Of a stretch of DNA of 64,000 nucleotides, positions 33,654-43,391 are shown piece after piece. The notes beneath the pieces are model-generated. The model did not search any database. It worked only from the letters and a program-made list of their open reading frames with translations, and had not been told where the DNA came from. Position numbers and translations under genes: made by a program. The DNA is taken from NCBI RefSeq assembly GCF_003315595.1, contig NZ_QNQU01000001.1:62001-126000 (forward strand). Reading direction: 5' to 3'. The DNA is from Pedobacter miscanthi (lineage in GTDB: Bacteria > Bacteroidota > Bacteroidia > Sphingobacteriales > Sphingobacteriaceae). How positions within the stretch are numbered: position 1 is the first letter of the stretch; each line of letters starts with the position of its first letter.

Positions 33654-35885
33654 ATGAAAGGCTTATCCTCGTGGACAATTACCAGCTTAGAGCAGCTTAA
33701 ACAGGCCAGCCCAATTCAGACCCTGCAGGCAGGCATGCTTCAATTCGTCCTATTGCAAACCCGAGATTCAGTATGGGTTGCAGCCAGCTATAAAAATGCG
33801 GCCCCTATATATTTTAACACTTGTCCTGTTCCAGCCGCCTGCATAAAAAAACTTAGTACCAGAGTTAAAGATAATACATTTCATATTACTATTGATGCTG
33901 TGATGGGCCGGTTTTTAATCAAGATTACCTTTGGAAAAGGGGCCTTTACATGGTTGAACTATAGCTGTTGCTTAATCCCAAAAATTGCCCTATACCTTCC
34001 CTTTTGTCCTAGGGACATCCTGACGGCTAATTCTACTTTAGATGGCCAGAAATCCTGGGGAGTATTGCATCTCAGTCAGATCGGTACGCGTTCAGGTCTG
34101 GCTTATTTCACTAAAGAACAGAGCAGGCTGCGCGTACTCTATGTTCAAAATCTCACAGCATTATCCAATTATGCTGAGCAGACCTCTACCAGTATGTCCG
34201 GAGTGGTGAGTGGGCAATTGCCGGAAATCGGCTTATCGCTTCCCTCTGCGATTGAAAAACCTTTGCGAGGAGGTATAAAGACTATGCTTTCGGATGCATA
34301 TATATGCTTTCAACCTTTGGAGCGAGAAGAAAAAGAACTAAGCCTGAACTACTTAGAGTTATTGGCAGCAGTATACCTGATCCTACCACGTCCAAAAACC
34401 CGATACCTTTCCTGGCCGGGGATCTTAAAAAAAGGCCTGAAGGACTTGATAGAAAACCCTGGCTGCTGGTCGATGGTCGGAGGCAATAGTTACCTGAATG
34501 CCTATGTCAGCGACTACAACACGCCTCCCGAAATTATGGTCCAGCTTGCCGTACTTCTGCCTTTGGTTGATTATGTAGAGTGGAGCGGAGAAAAGCTTGA
34601 TGTGGTCAAAAAGATCAAAACGGGTTTACCCGCTTTTTACAATAAAAAACTTAATACAATTGTTCGTTGGCATCCAGCGGCTGAAGATAAATTGACGGGA
34701 GAGGAAGAACAGAAATTGCCAATGGTGATGGACTCCTGGTATCTTCACCATCCCCTACTTAACTTATCCAGGTTAGCGATCAAAGGGGACCATGAGGCCG
34801 AAAAGCTGTTCTTGGACTCCATTGGCTATGCGATAAAAGTCGCCCATGCCTACAAATACGAGTGGCCGGTATTTTATAAAATGGATACCCTGGAAATTAT
34901 AAAAGCGGAAACTTCCGAAGGCAAGGGTGGCGAACAGGATGTTGCGGGCCTGTATGCCCATGTCATGTTGCAGGCATACGAACTTACCGGTGATCAAAAA
35001 TATCTACAGGAAGCTGAGCGGGCTGCAAAGAAACTCAGTAGCCTGGGGATGGAAATCATGTACCAGGCCAACAATACCGCTTTCGCTGCAGGTGCACTCT
35101 TAAAATTGTATAAGCTCACGGGAAAGCAAATCTACCTGAATTTGAGCTACCGGTGCCTGGCCTCGATATTTCAGAATGTGCAACTATGGGATTGCGGTTA
35201 TGGGCTGGCGAAACATTTTCCGACATTTTTTGCACTTTTCCCACTTGCCGATGCGCCCTACACAGCGGCTTATGAAGAGCAGGAGGTTTTCTGTGCCTTA
35301 CATGATTACCTTCAGCATGCTGAAGGTATAACGATTGAAGCCAGTGTAAGGTTGTTATGCGCCGAATATATCCGGTATCTAGTAGACCGGGCGGCTTATT
35401 ATTACCCGCCGATGCTTCCCAAAGAAGTAATATCGAAAGAAGTTAAAACAGGCGAAGTAGATCCTGACCTTTGGATAGCACTAGAAGACCTACAGGATGG
35501 CCTAAAGCAAAGTGGCTCAGTTGGCCAGGAAGTTTACGGAGCAGGAAATGCATTTGGCATTTTACCAAGGCACTTCATCCGCCCACAGAACGAATGTTTT
35601 TTGATTTTTACGGACTATCCGTTCGCAGCCCTAAGAAAATCGGAACATGCAGTGGATTTTCATCTTTTGGGAGATAAACGTCTTGATTGCAGCGTAAGGA
35701 TAGTGTCGCAAGGTGACCAGGATGAGTTTGAAAATCTGGATTTTCAGCTGAAAGGTGCAGCAGGTAAATTTCAAACTGCTAAAGGCAAAAAAAATGAGCT
35801 TGAGGCCACTGTTAAAGGCGATGCCAGATTGCAAATTAACTGGAAAAGCAAAAATGAAAAAGCCCCAGGCTGCAATCCGGACTAA
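33654..35885 (+). CDS. large protein of unknown function, probable alpha/alpha-toroid glycosidase-like fold
   Basis: A 743-residue protein without signal peptide. Residues 1-220 form a beta-rich part. Residues 230-600 show repeated helix pairs with patterns such as YLNAYVSDYNTPPEIMVQLAVLLPL, DVAGLYAHVMLQAYELTGDQKYLQEAERAAKKLSSLG and FAAGALLKLYKLTGKQIYLNLSYRCLASIF, the style of six-hairpin (alpha/alpha)6 glycoside hydrolases or related epimerases. The C-terminal 100 residues look like a beta sandwich. No catalytic signature was identified with certainty, so no reaction is assigned. It stands alone with long gaps on both sides. Confidence 0.6.
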   Translation: MKGLSSWTITSLEQLKQASPIQTLQAGMLQFVLLQTRDSVWVAASYKNAAPIYFNTCPVPAACIKKLSTRVKDNTFHITIDAVMGRFLIKITFGKGAFTWLNYSCCLIPKIALYLPFCPRDILTANSTLDGQKSWGVLHLSQIGTRSGLAYFTKEQSRLRVLYVQNLTALSNYAEQTSTSMSGVVSGQLPEIGLSLPSAIEKPLRGGIKTMLSDAYICFQPLEREEKELSLNYLELLAAVYLILPRPKTRYLSWPGILKKGLKDLIENPGCWSMVGGNSYLNAYVSDYNTPPEIMVQLAVLLPLVDYVEWSGEKLDVVKKIKTGLPAFYNKKLNTIVRWHPAAEDKLTGEEEQKLPMVMDSWYLHHPLLNLSRLAIKGDHEAEKLFLDSIGYAIKVAHAYKYEWPVFYKMDTLEIIKAETSEGKGGEQDVAGLYAHVMLQAYELTGDQKYLQEAERAAKKLSSLGMEIMYQANNTAFAAGALLKLYKLTGKQIYLNLSYRCLASIFQNVQLWDCGYGLAKHFPTFFALFPLADAPYTAAYEEQEVFCALHDYLQHAEGITIEASVRLLCAEYIRYLVDRAAYYYPPMLPKEVISKEVKTGEVDPDLWIALEDLQDGLKQSGSVGQEVYGAGNAFGILPRHFIRPQNECFLIFTDYPFAALRKSEHAVDFHLLGDKRLDCSVRIVSQGDQDEFENLDFQLKGAAGKFQTAKGKKNELEATVKGDARLQINWKSKNEKAPGCNPD

Positions 35886-36560
35886 TAAAAAAATATTCCC
35901 ATTACCGTAATTCTAACATTGGTTAGGAACTAATAAATTTGTTCAAAGGTGGATATTAACAGGCTTCACTCCCCCTGAGGAGCACGGTTAGGATGAATGG
36001 TATCTAAAAGCCCTACTATACCAAAGAAAAAATAAATACTTTTCATAGCGTGTTATGCGAGATGTATTATATAATCACGTTGTTAAAACACTGTTTTCTC
36101 ATTTTCCACTCTTGACACAATACGCCTAGGATTATTCAAATATCCATGGCGAACAAACGATTGTTCGATATCATCTTAAACTATCATCACTAATAAAATC
36201 TGGCAAATCGTCTACATTCTGTCAAGCATTCGCAACAAAGATACCCTGGCATATAAGTGAGGTCTCCCATACAGGCGCTACCACAATCATAAATTAAACT
36301 TTTCAAAACATTCAAATGTACCGGTTCGTCGCGTCAGCGGTTTCCATGCGAAAATTATTATTTGATATTTTATCAAGATTTGTTTAAAAATTTCCAGACC
36401 AGGAATGCACTTTTAATGCTTGTAGCCGAGGCTTTTACATTTAAATACTGAACTTTACACAAAGGATTTTAAGATGAGGCCTGGTTATTAAAATGAGAAA
36501 ACTATATATGCTTGAAGTAGCCCCTGAAGGATATGGAAGAAAATGCAACAACGATTCGGA
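35886..36560. other. intergenic upstream of the IS110 element
   Basis: No supported gene. The left boundary of the IS lies somewhere in the right part of this gap but cannot be fixed, because IS110 elements lack terminal inverted repeats and target duplications. Confidence 0.35.
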
Positions 36561-36568
36561 ACAGACTT

Positions 36569-36714
36569 AAAGAAGAACATAGGCAGAGGCCTGGGAATTG
36601 TGTTAAGACCGCTTCTTTGGCAAAAAACATCCAAAAGCCCCATTCAGGTGGAATTATAAGCAGTTCAAGGCTAATGGCCTATTAAATGATATAATACCTG
36701 AATGGACAGGGGCT
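36569..36714 (+). ncRNA. candidate bridge RNA of the IS110 element
   Basis: Two successive stem-internal loop-stem structures. Structure 1: AAAGAAG (36569-36575) pairs with CTTCTTT (36612-36618), with an apical AGGC-AGAG-GCCT hairpin (36581-36592) and an asymmetric internal loop. Structure 2: AGCCCC/GGGGCT (36636-36641, 36709-36714) and the perfect 8-bp ATTCAGGT/ACCTGAAT (36642-36649, 36696-36703), with an apical AGGC-TAATG-GCCT hairpin (36668-36680) and a large internal loop. The 5' leader of IS110 transposases is known to encode a bridge RNA with a target-binding and a donor-binding loop; position and shape fit. Exact ends unknown. Confidence 0.6.
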
Positions 36715-36738
36715 AATTTTACTTTTTTTAATGTTATC

Positions 36739-37743
36739 ATGAAATTAAAATATTTTGTTGGAGTTGATATATCAAAACTCACACTGGACCTCACGCTATT
36801 ACAGGGCAACACTTTTGTGATTCACAGGTGTATTAAGAATGAAAGCCATGCTATAAAGGCCTTTATCAAAGAGCTCATGGCAAACAAAGGATTGACTTTT
36901 GGAAACACCGTTTTTGGGATGGAAAGTACGGGGATTTACTCTGCTAAACTTGTAACATTTCTTCATCAAAAGAAGGCTAAAGTTGTGCTCGAAAACCCAT
37001 TACACCTTAAAAACTCCTTTGGACTGATCAGGGGGAAGACAGACAAGGACGACTCGGAAAGGATTGCCAGTTATCTTTACAAATCGCGTAACGAATTGAG
37101 GTTTTTTGCAGCACGTCGCGATATCATTGGACATTTATCCTCTTTAATGACATTACGCAGAAAACTCATTGCCCTTAGGGTTTCTATAGTAAATACATTA
37201 AAAGAAAATGCGGGTTTTGTGAAAAAAGGCCTGATATTGGAAAGTAACCGTCTATGTTCAGGCAGCTTGAGAGCATTGGTCACAGACATAAAGAATATAA
37301 ATGCCTCGATTGATGCAACATGGAAGTCTGACGAAAGTCTTTCCCGTTTAATGAAGATCCTGCTTTCAATTCCATGTATTGGACCTGTTATTGCTTTACA
37401 TGCGATCATTGCAACCAATGAATTCAGATCAATTACCACAGCTAAACGCTTTGCAAGTTATTGTGGTGTTGCTCCTTTTCGGCATCGGTCTGGAACGACA
37501 ATCAGTAAGCGTGCAAAAGTCTCCCAAACTGCAAATAAGCGTGTAAAGGCCTTACTACATACTGCCGCGATACTATCTATCAGATTCGTGCCTGATCTGA
37601 GAGGCTACTATAAGCGTAAGGTTGAAATCGAAGGTAAGCACAAAATGCTGGTCATTAATGCAATCAGATTCAAAATTATTTCAAGGATGTTTACCTGTAT
37701 CGCCCAGGATAGGTTTTATCAAACTCATTATCAGGTAAAATAA
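36739..37743 (+). CDS. IS110 family transposase (RNA-guided DEDD recombinase)
   Basis: A complete 334-residue transposase. The N-terminal RuvC-like domain has the four acids: Asp in VGVDISK (residue 10), Glu in GMESTGIYS (about 62), and Asp-Asp in GKTDKDDSERIASYL (about 99-105). The C-terminal Tnp domain has the helix-hairpin segment IPCIGPVIALHAIIATNEF and the conserved serine in HRSGTTISKRAK. All catalytic residues seem intact, so the enzyme may be active. IS110 enzymes insert as circles at sites chosen by the bridge RNA. Start at ATG 36739. Confidence 0.92.
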   Translation: MKLKYFVGVDISKLTLDLTLLQGNTFVIHRCIKNESHAIKAFIKELMANKGLTFGNTVFGMESTGIYSAKLVTFLHQKKAKVVLENPLHLKNSFGLIRGKTDKDDSERIASYLYKSRNELRFFAARRDIIGHLSSLMTLRRKLIALRVSIVNTLKENAGFVKKGLILESNRLCSGSLRALVTDIKNINASIDATWKSDESLSRLMKILLSIPCIGPVIALHAIIATNEFRSITTAKRFASYCGVAPFRHRSGTTISKRAKVSQTANKRVKALLHTAAILSIRFVPDLRGYYKRKVEIEGKHKMLVINAIRFKIISRMFTCIAQDRFYQTHYQVK

Positions 37744-37814
37744 CTGACCGTAGGAGTTGCATTAATATCTCAACCTGCGTCGCAGAAGCTGACTGGAAAA
37801 TTTTGGCAACATGG

Positions 37815-37869
37815 AAATTATGAAATTAAAAAGGATCATTGCATATAAATAAAATTATGAAGTTAAAAA
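37815..37869 (+). repeat. near-perfect 18-bp direct repeat after the transposase
   Basis: AAATTATGAAATTAAAAA (37815-37832) and AAATTATGAAGTTAAAAA (37852-37869) differ by one base. The core ATGAAATTAAAA also forms the transposase start (36739-36750). It may mark the right end or an old insertion event. Confidence 0.45.
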
Positions 37870-37922
37870 TACCCGAACTGAATGCTATCCCTTCACGTTG
37901 AATTGCTATTTTCCAATAACGC

Positions 37923-38189
37923 TCACCCTGCTTCACTATCAGCTTCCAGGATGCAGCTGATATTGAATTTCATATCCTCACTGGCCCAGTCCCATTCCCC
38001 CTTAAAGATTACCTCGATCAGTAACTCATCTGCCCTGTAACCCTGGAATGGCCCTCTTTTTAGGTCATTGCGGAAAAACATAATTATACCGTCACCATCG
38101 TCAGTGTAAAAGATATAATGGTCAGTAATTAAAGACTGATGAAAGGTATTGCCATATTGATTTTCGATTGCATGATTTAAAGTAGCCAT
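37923..38189 (-). CDS. hypothetical protein, 88 residues
   Basis: Family not recognised. The protein (MATLNHAIENQYGNTFHQSLITDHYIFYTDDGDGIIMFFRNDLKRGPF...) is cytosolic, aromatic-rich, with a well-formed alternation typical of a small alpha-beta fold. The start is ATG 38189; a TTG four codons earlier is less likely. It stands between the IS and a membrane protein gene. Confidence 0.5.
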   Translation of the reverse strand: MATLNHAIENQYGNTFHQSLITDHYIFYTDDGDGIIMFFRNDLKRGPFQGYRADELLIEVIFKGEWDWASEDMKFNISCILEADSEAG

Positions 38190-38341
38190 TTTTTTTTGCA
38201 AAAGAAAGGACAGTACCGAGTTTAAGCGTTACAGGGAAGCGTGGAATAAATAGCGCAGCGCTTATGCCGCGAAAGTCCTTTTACCGCGCAAAGGGGTGCT
38301 GTAAATTTGCAATTAAAAAACCAGGCTAATGGCAATCGGAA

Positions 38342-39214
38342 TCAATGGCGCGCAGTGGCGAAATATTTAACATACACAAAAAGCCCGGCATAAAATAACA
38401 GGCCAAGGGTAAGCAAGATGCCCATCACAATAGCCATCATCTTCCAGATCCCGATCTTTGCAGCCGCCTGGCGATTTGGGGACTTTTTTTGAGGCCATAA
38501 AAACCCGATGAGTGTCAAAGTAGCGATGATAGCGGCAATGATGCGCAAACGGTAAATCTGGTCTTTAAAATGCAGCCATCTGGCCTTAAGCTTTTCCCTA
38601 CGGGAAATTCCATCGGTGTAAAGAAATTCGTTTGCTAAAAAAGATCTCGCGGAACTCACAGAGATACGCTCTTTGCCCAGAAGGTAAAAGAAAATATAAG
38701 GCTTGCCCTGCAGGGTAATGAATCTATCTTGAGTTTTAACCGTTACTGAAGTATGGTCAAAGCCGCTTTTATAAAAAACCTTACGCACATCGGTCACCAC
38801 CACCTGACTCCGCATTTTAGGTTTAATGGCAGCGCTGATCAAAAGATCACCATTGACGATAATATAATTACTTGTGAGCAGTGACACGGCACTATACATA
38901 ATGAAATAACCGATCACGCCGTACCAGTTTTCCCTCTTTATTGCTACTGTCCTTGCAGCCGCATAAAAGCTCAGTGGCACCAAGACAATAAGTAAAAATA
39001 TCCAGACCGACGCCGGAGCATCATCGGTATAAATTTCAAGGAAAAACCTTGACAAAACGTAAACCGCTACCCATATGGAAATATAGGTGATGAGGAACGG
39101 CTTTTCAAGTCGACGTAGAATTTCTTTCAAATGTATCTGACTGCAAAATAAACAGTAAAGATAAATGATATCAGTTAATAACAAAACATGCACAAAAATC
39201 AGCGAAGTAATCAA
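38342..39214 (-). CDS. hypothetical multi-span membrane protein with PH-like domain
   Basis: The 290-residue protein has five or six spans: about 2-22, 40-60, 68-88, 100-120, then after a soluble domain 228-248 and 262-282. The soluble part (about 125-215: DLLISAAIKPKMRSQVVVTDVRKVFYKSGFDHTSVTVKTQDRFITLQGKPYIFFYLLG) has a PH-like strand pattern similar to the STM3941-like protein at 29061. No family name can be given. Confidence 0.6.
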   Translation of the reverse strand: MITSLIFVHVLLLTDIIYLYCLFCSQIHLKEILRRLEKPFLITYISIWVAVYVLSRFFLEIYTDDAPASVWIFLLIVLVPLSFYAAARTVAIKRENWYGVIGYFIMYSAVSLLTSNYIIVNGDLLISAAIKPKMRSQVVVTDVRKVFYKSGFDHTSVTVKTQDRFITLQGKPYIFFYLLGKERISVSSARSFLANEFLYTDGISRREKLKARWLHFKDQIYRLRIIAAIIATLTLIGFLWPQKKSPNRQAAAKIGIWKMMAIVMGILLTLGLLFYAGLFVYVKYFATARH

Positions 39215-39456
39215 CCATCATCAATCCACCCCCGCTCCTTTCCCATCAACAGCCCACCCTTCCTGGCCAGCGTCAACGGAAAAGCAGGTATAAGCGTTAT
39301 TTTGCCTATGCTCTTTCTGGCGTACTTGACCATTCCAGCCGCTGAACCCCGCAAGAAATTCCGGCAACTGGGAAACGGCACCTTGGACCAGTTTTCTCTG
39401 CGTAAATAAATGATCCCTCGCCCCACACAAACAAACTGTCTAAGTGTTATTTATTG

Positions 39457-40086
39457 ATGGAAACAAAAGTCCCGGGGCTATATATTTACCCTAATTTCAT
39501 TTCAGGTTCCCTTGAAGAAGAGCTACTTCAAGAAATAGACAAGCAGATATGGATGGTTGATTACTCCAGGCGCCTGCAATATTACGGGTATAGAAATGAG
39601 CTTGAAGAGCCACACCAACTAATATCCATACCCTTGACTATACCTGAAAGAATCTACCACCTTTCAAAGAATATAGTGAGCCAGGGCCTTCTTGATTTAC
39701 AACCTGATCAGGTCATCATAAATGAATATCTTCCTGGCGAGGGAATCCGTCCACATAAGGACCGCAGCTATTACGAAAACCAAATCTGCGGTATTAATCT
39801 GGGCAGTGGTTGCCTCATGCGTTTCATAAAGGGCAAAAACCTCGAGACCGTAGATATTGAGATGCCGCGAAGGTCAATGTATATTATGCAGGATGATGCC
39901 AGAAAGAAATGGACCCACGGCATTCCGCCAAGAAAAAAGGATAACATCAATGGAGCATTAATGAAAAGGGAAAGACGCGTATCGATCACCTATCGTAAGG
40001 TCAAGCCCTCAAATGTCCACAAGATGAACCCACAGGGCAAAGTGGCGGAAATGCTTATAGAAAAGTTCGGCTTATATTTGCCTTGA
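39457..40086 (+). CDS. alkB: AlkB-like 2-oxoglutarate/Fe(II) dioxygenase
   Basis: A 209-residue dioxygenase of the AlkB type. The iron ligands His and Asp are in IRPHKDRSY (about 107-109), the second His in WTHGIPP (about 153) and the 2-oxoglutarate arginine in RRVSITYRKV (about 171-178). The nucleotide-recognition part NEYLPGEGI precedes the HxD. AlkB enzymes remove methyl groups from DNA or RNA bases, returning 1-methyladenine and 3-methylcytosine to normal. The gene is alone, but a mutasome and a large repair fusion lie about 20 kb away. Start at ATG 39457. Confidence 0.82.
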   Translation: METKVPGLYIYPNFISGSLEEELLQEIDKQIWMVDYSRRLQYYGYRNELEEPHQLISIPLTIPERIYHLSKNIVSQGLLDLQPDQVIINEYLPGEGIRPHKDRSYYENQICGINLGSGCLMRFIKGKNLETVDIEMPRRSMYIMQDDARKKWTHGIPPRKKDNINGALMKRERRVSITYRKVKPSNVHKMNPQGKVAEMLIEKFGLYLP

Positions 40087-40190
40087 GATAAGTTTATTAT
40101 CGACAAAGACAAATTGATCCTTTACGGGTTGTTGGCATCACTACCCAATCATAGAAGGATGCTTTATAATACAGTGGATCAAATCCGTTA

Positions 40191-41315
40191 TTACAGTTTG
40201 ACTTTAGTAAATACAGCCAAATCATCTCTGGTTCCAGTACCCAGTCCGTAATAAGTGTTCTCTCCGGTGGCCCATAAAGTCTGGTCAGTTTTGATCATAA
40301 AGGAATGATAGGTATCGCAGGCCACCTTCGAAACATTATCCATGATTTTTACGAACTTTACCTGGTCCGCACTTGAAACGCCAAACGTCCCAAAACTGTT
40401 GTATCCGGTAGCCCACAGCGTATTGTCGGTTTTGACCGCCAATGAAAAATAACGGCCTCCCGCGATATTTGTAACCCCATCGAGTACTTTTACAAAATTG
40501 ACCTGACTGAGCTTATCTCCTGTACCAAGCTCTCCAAATTCATTGTCACCCGCTACCCAAAGACTGTTATCTGTTTTGATAATGAGTGTATGGAATTCCC
40601 CGGCACGCACCGCTTTTACGTTTTCTGTAACCTTAACGAACCCGTATTGGTCAGCCTTATGGCCCAGACCCAATTGCCCCCAGACATTCTGGCCGCAGGC
40701 CCATAGGCTGTTATCAGTTCTGACAATCAGGATGCAATTTCTCCCCGTTACGATGTCGGTCACATTATCGGCAATCTTTACATAGGTATTGATCACTTCA
40801 GCTCTGGAATGCGCAGCGCCGAACTGATCATAATAATTAAAACCAGTAGCCCAGAGTGTATGGTCGGACTTAATAATATAGCCGTTATTGTAATCTGCTT
40901 CAACCTGCTGTGCCCCATCAGCAACTTTGACGAATTTTCCTTTGGTTGATGCATCATTTCCCGTACCGAGGTCTCCGAACGAATTCCGTCCACAGGTCCA
41001 TACGGAATTATCAGCTTTGATAATCAGCGATCGTGATTCACTGATTGAAACATCTTTTACCTGATCCATTATCCTGGCCCATTTTTTTTGCACCTCATTA
41101 TTACCGGTTCGGAGCATTTGCCCGTTGTTCTCGCCAGCCCCCCATAGCGTTCCTTTATCATCGATTGCCAGGGAATTGCGTTCAGTAGTTGCGATTGCCG
41201 TGAAACGGGCATCAGGGGAAGGCTGTGGTTGTCCGGGATCCGGAGAACCATTCTTTTTGCAGGAATAAAACATACCCGATAAGCCTATCAGGCACAGTGT
41301 AACAATGCGTTTCAT
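40191..41315 (-). CDS. RCC1-repeat beta-propeller lipoprotein
   Basis: The 374-residue protein starts with a lipoprotein signal and lipobox FYSC (Cys19). After that come seven RCC1-type repeats of about 48 residues, with core pattern NxLWAxGxNxxGQLGTG (for example DNSLWACGQNVWGQLGLG, DNSLWVAGDNEFGELGTG, DNTLWATGYNSFGTFG). Seven repeats form a closed seven-bladed propeller. Such surface lipoproteins probably bind a ligand; the partner is unknown. The gene is single and has long gaps around it. Confidence 0.85.
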   Translation of the reverse strand: MKRIVTLCLIGLSGMFYSCKKNGSPDPGQPQPSPDARFTAIATTERNSLAIDDKGTLWGAGENNGQMLRTGNNEVQKKWARIMDQVKDVSISESRSLIIKADNSVWTCGRNSFGDLGTGNDASTKGKFVKVADGAQQVEADYNNGYIIKSDHTLWATGFNYYDQFGAAHSRAEVINTYVKIADNVTDIVTGRNCILIVRTDNSLWACGQNVWGQLGLGHKADQYGFVKVTENVKAVRAGEFHTLIIKTDNSLWVAGDNEFGELGTGDKLSQVNFVKVLDGVTNIAGGRYFSLAVKTDNTLWATGYNSFGTFGVSSADQVKFVKIMDNVSKVACDTYHSFMIKTDQTLWATGENTYYGLGTGTRDDLAVFTKVKL

Positions 41316-41438
41316 ATGTCAAATGCAGATTTACCACTAGAAACTAAGATAAGGTTTGTTTTGTTTTAACATTGCTGATAGTAGATATGATAATTTAAAG
41401 GATCGTTTGAATTAGGCGTATGGTAAATCTCTTTGCAG

Positions 41439-41843
41439 TCAATTTGAGGCGGTTACTGTACACGTTTTGTGCTTGGAAATCTTAGCTGTGCTTATCATTC
41501 GGCGGACAACAGATAGCAACTCAGTGACGTCAAATGGCTTTAATATATAATCATCAAATCCATGCCTTAAATAGAGGTCTCCGATCCTCTCATTGCAACT
41601 CATCGCAAGTACCGGAAGGTATGGATACCTGTGCCTGATGAGCTGACAGGCAGCAATACTAACTTCACCTGTCAACTTGAAATCCAATATAACAAGACTG
41701 GGATTGGTGGAAAGACTCCGTAAAAACCAGTCACCATACCTTTCAAAAAATTTTACCTGATAATCTTCCGAGTTAAAGATGATTGTTAAAACATCCCTTA
41801 TACTTTCATCGGTTTCGTGAATGAAAATTGTTTCCATATCCAT
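41439..41843 (-). CDS. stand-alone response regulator receiver
   Basis: A 134-residue receiver with Asp54 as phosphoacceptor (VILDFKLTG), Asp12 in the acidic pocket (HETDES) and the switch lysine in YILKPFD. The Ser/Thr of the switch is present as MSCN. The acidic pocket has one acid fewer than usual, so phosphorylation may be slow. No output domain and no kinase nearby. Confidence 0.8.
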   Translation of the reverse strand: MDMETIFIHETDESIRDVLTIIFNSEDYQVKFFERYGDWFLRSLSTNPSLVILDFKLTGEVSIAACQLIRHRYPYLPVLAMSCNERIGDLYLRHGFDDYILKPFDVTELLSVVRRMISTAKISKHKTCTVTASN

Positions 41844-42792
41844 TCATTTTATAAACCCAGTTTAAAACTTTGGCTATTGCATTTAACGTGGGTTCAGATA
41901 GAACTTTATGCATCCGGCGCTTCTCCGCTCTCCCTGCCCGCTTCCGGATACAGCTGCTTGCGCAGCATTATTTCGACGATACTAAAGTATGAATAATCAG
42001 TCATTTTAACAATGAAATTAATAAACATATCCCTCATAATCATCAAGGACATATCAACCAAAGAGACATTTTGAAACAAAGGATTAAGAATTAATCATCT
42101 CCGCCGACATTTGGGATAAGAAAAAATAATTTTAAAGCGAAAGGATAAATCTAACTAAATAAAAAACTTCCGCATGCGACTGAACAGGTTTCAATCCGAT
42201 AACCATTGCTTGGCAATTTTGCTTACAACATGACTAACGACGCCTTCCCGAATAGCAAGAAGCTATCGCTATTGTGATATATCCCATTGTTGCCTACCAA
42301 TGAAAATTTTACGGAATGTAACGGAATATACTTAAAGATCGCAATGGTTTCCTCCAAAGCTAGCATATTTGCTAAACTATTCGAATGGCTATAGATACCT
42401 GCATTCTATCTTGGTGGATTTGAAAAAGCCATATGGCCATTAAGCAATAGGGCTCCTTTGGCACAACTGATAAACCAGATTGGCAGCGATATCGGGTCAT
42501 GGATATTATCATTTGACAATCAGCTTTTTTAAACCTATTAGACCTAAAAAGTTTTTCTTCTCTGATGTTATCTTATAGCCTACTGTATTACACAACGGAT
42601 TAACCAGTTGCGAGATATTATATTTCAAAACAAATGAATGTCTTGGAACTGATACAATTTGAAATTTTTAAAAATTAAATGTGATTTTGCATATTAGTTA
42701 GGTAGTAGAAAAATACAAAGAATTATCTATTTTAGTAACGAATTATTAGAGGAATTTTATCTTTCAGCGATCAACCTTGGCATTTTTATCAA
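41844..42792. other. 950-bp intergenic region, no supported gene
   Basis: One stretch near 42418-42532 reads as protein-like (GFEKAIWPLSNRAPLAQLINQIGSDIGSW) but has no start codon and may be the end of a lost gene. No repeat or RNA was identified. Confidence 0.35.
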
Positions 42793-43005
42793 ATGAAAGT
42801 ATTGGATAAGACATTAAAAAACAATCATCAAACGGGAAGACAGTTTACCCATGGCAAAGATGCGCAAAACTGGAAGCAGGATTTTTTGCCAGAGTATGAT
42901 GAATGGCAAAGTTCCATAAAAAAACATGTACTTATTGACATGCTTTTTATACTCCTTCTACTATGCCTTTTATCTTCAACAGTCTTACTTATCAACGTCT
43001 TTTAG
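42793..43005 (+). CDS. small membrane protein, 70 residues
   Basis: A polar head of about 45 residues rich in Lys, Gln and Asp (FTHGKDAQNWKQDFLPEYDEW) is followed by a single hydrophobic span near the C-terminus (LIDMLFILLLLCLLSSTVLLINVF). A tail-anchored shape of this type is common for small stress or assembly proteins. No family recognised; the ATG start is at 42793. Confidence 0.5.
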   Translation: MKVLDKTLKNNHQTGRQFTHGKDAQNWKQDFLPEYDEWQSSIKKHVLIDMLFILLLLCLLSSTVLLINVF

Positions 43006-43358
43006 TCGGCATCTGTAAATCAGAAACATTGTTTTTCTTCACTTAAATCATGGAGCTGGCAAGGTGCAAAGAATGAGGGAAGGCAAAGCTCTGATGTATT
43101 TTATTTCCTGTAACAAGTGTATATGCAGGCGACAGCCTGTTACCACCTGACATTATAAATTCTAGATGGCTAATACCTATTCCTTCCCGCCCTTTTTTGT
43201 GATTCGGTTTTTCAACCGGTATCAATGAATCCTGTCCAAAAAAGGCACCAATCCTATAGCTTATTATCTGGTAATTAGTACCGGTAGTAAATATTCAGAA
43301 TCAACTTGCAGATAGTAAATTTAATTATTCAAAGATTTTCAATTCCGATATACATCAT
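43006..43358. other. intergenic, no gene seen
   Basis: No supported reading frame. A 60-codon reverse frame (43043-43225) has no protein-like composition. Confidence 0.35.
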
Positions 43359-43366
43359 TAACTTTG
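43359..43366 (+). promoter_or_regulatory. possible -7 element of the gene at 43392
   Basis: TAACTTTG matches TAnnTTTG, 25 bp before the ATG. No TTG at the -33 position. Confidence 0.35.
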
Positions 43367-43391
43367 TTTCCCCACCAATTTCCTTTGATGT

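Larger units (their letters stand above)
36569..37743 (+). mobile_element. IS110 family insertion sequence, boundaries approximate
   Basis: Consists of the candidate bridge RNA region and the transposase gene. True ends are probably somewhat outside the given limits. No terminal inverted repeats, as expected. Confidence 0.7.

Noticed and set aside
39211..39426. Overlapping frames on both strands, one looking a little like a damaged SRAP peptidase
   Set aside because: The likeness was only to a short CG-type N-terminus; no frame keeps the family motifs.
43043..43225. 60-codon reverse frame
   Set aside because: No protein-like pattern and no start signal.
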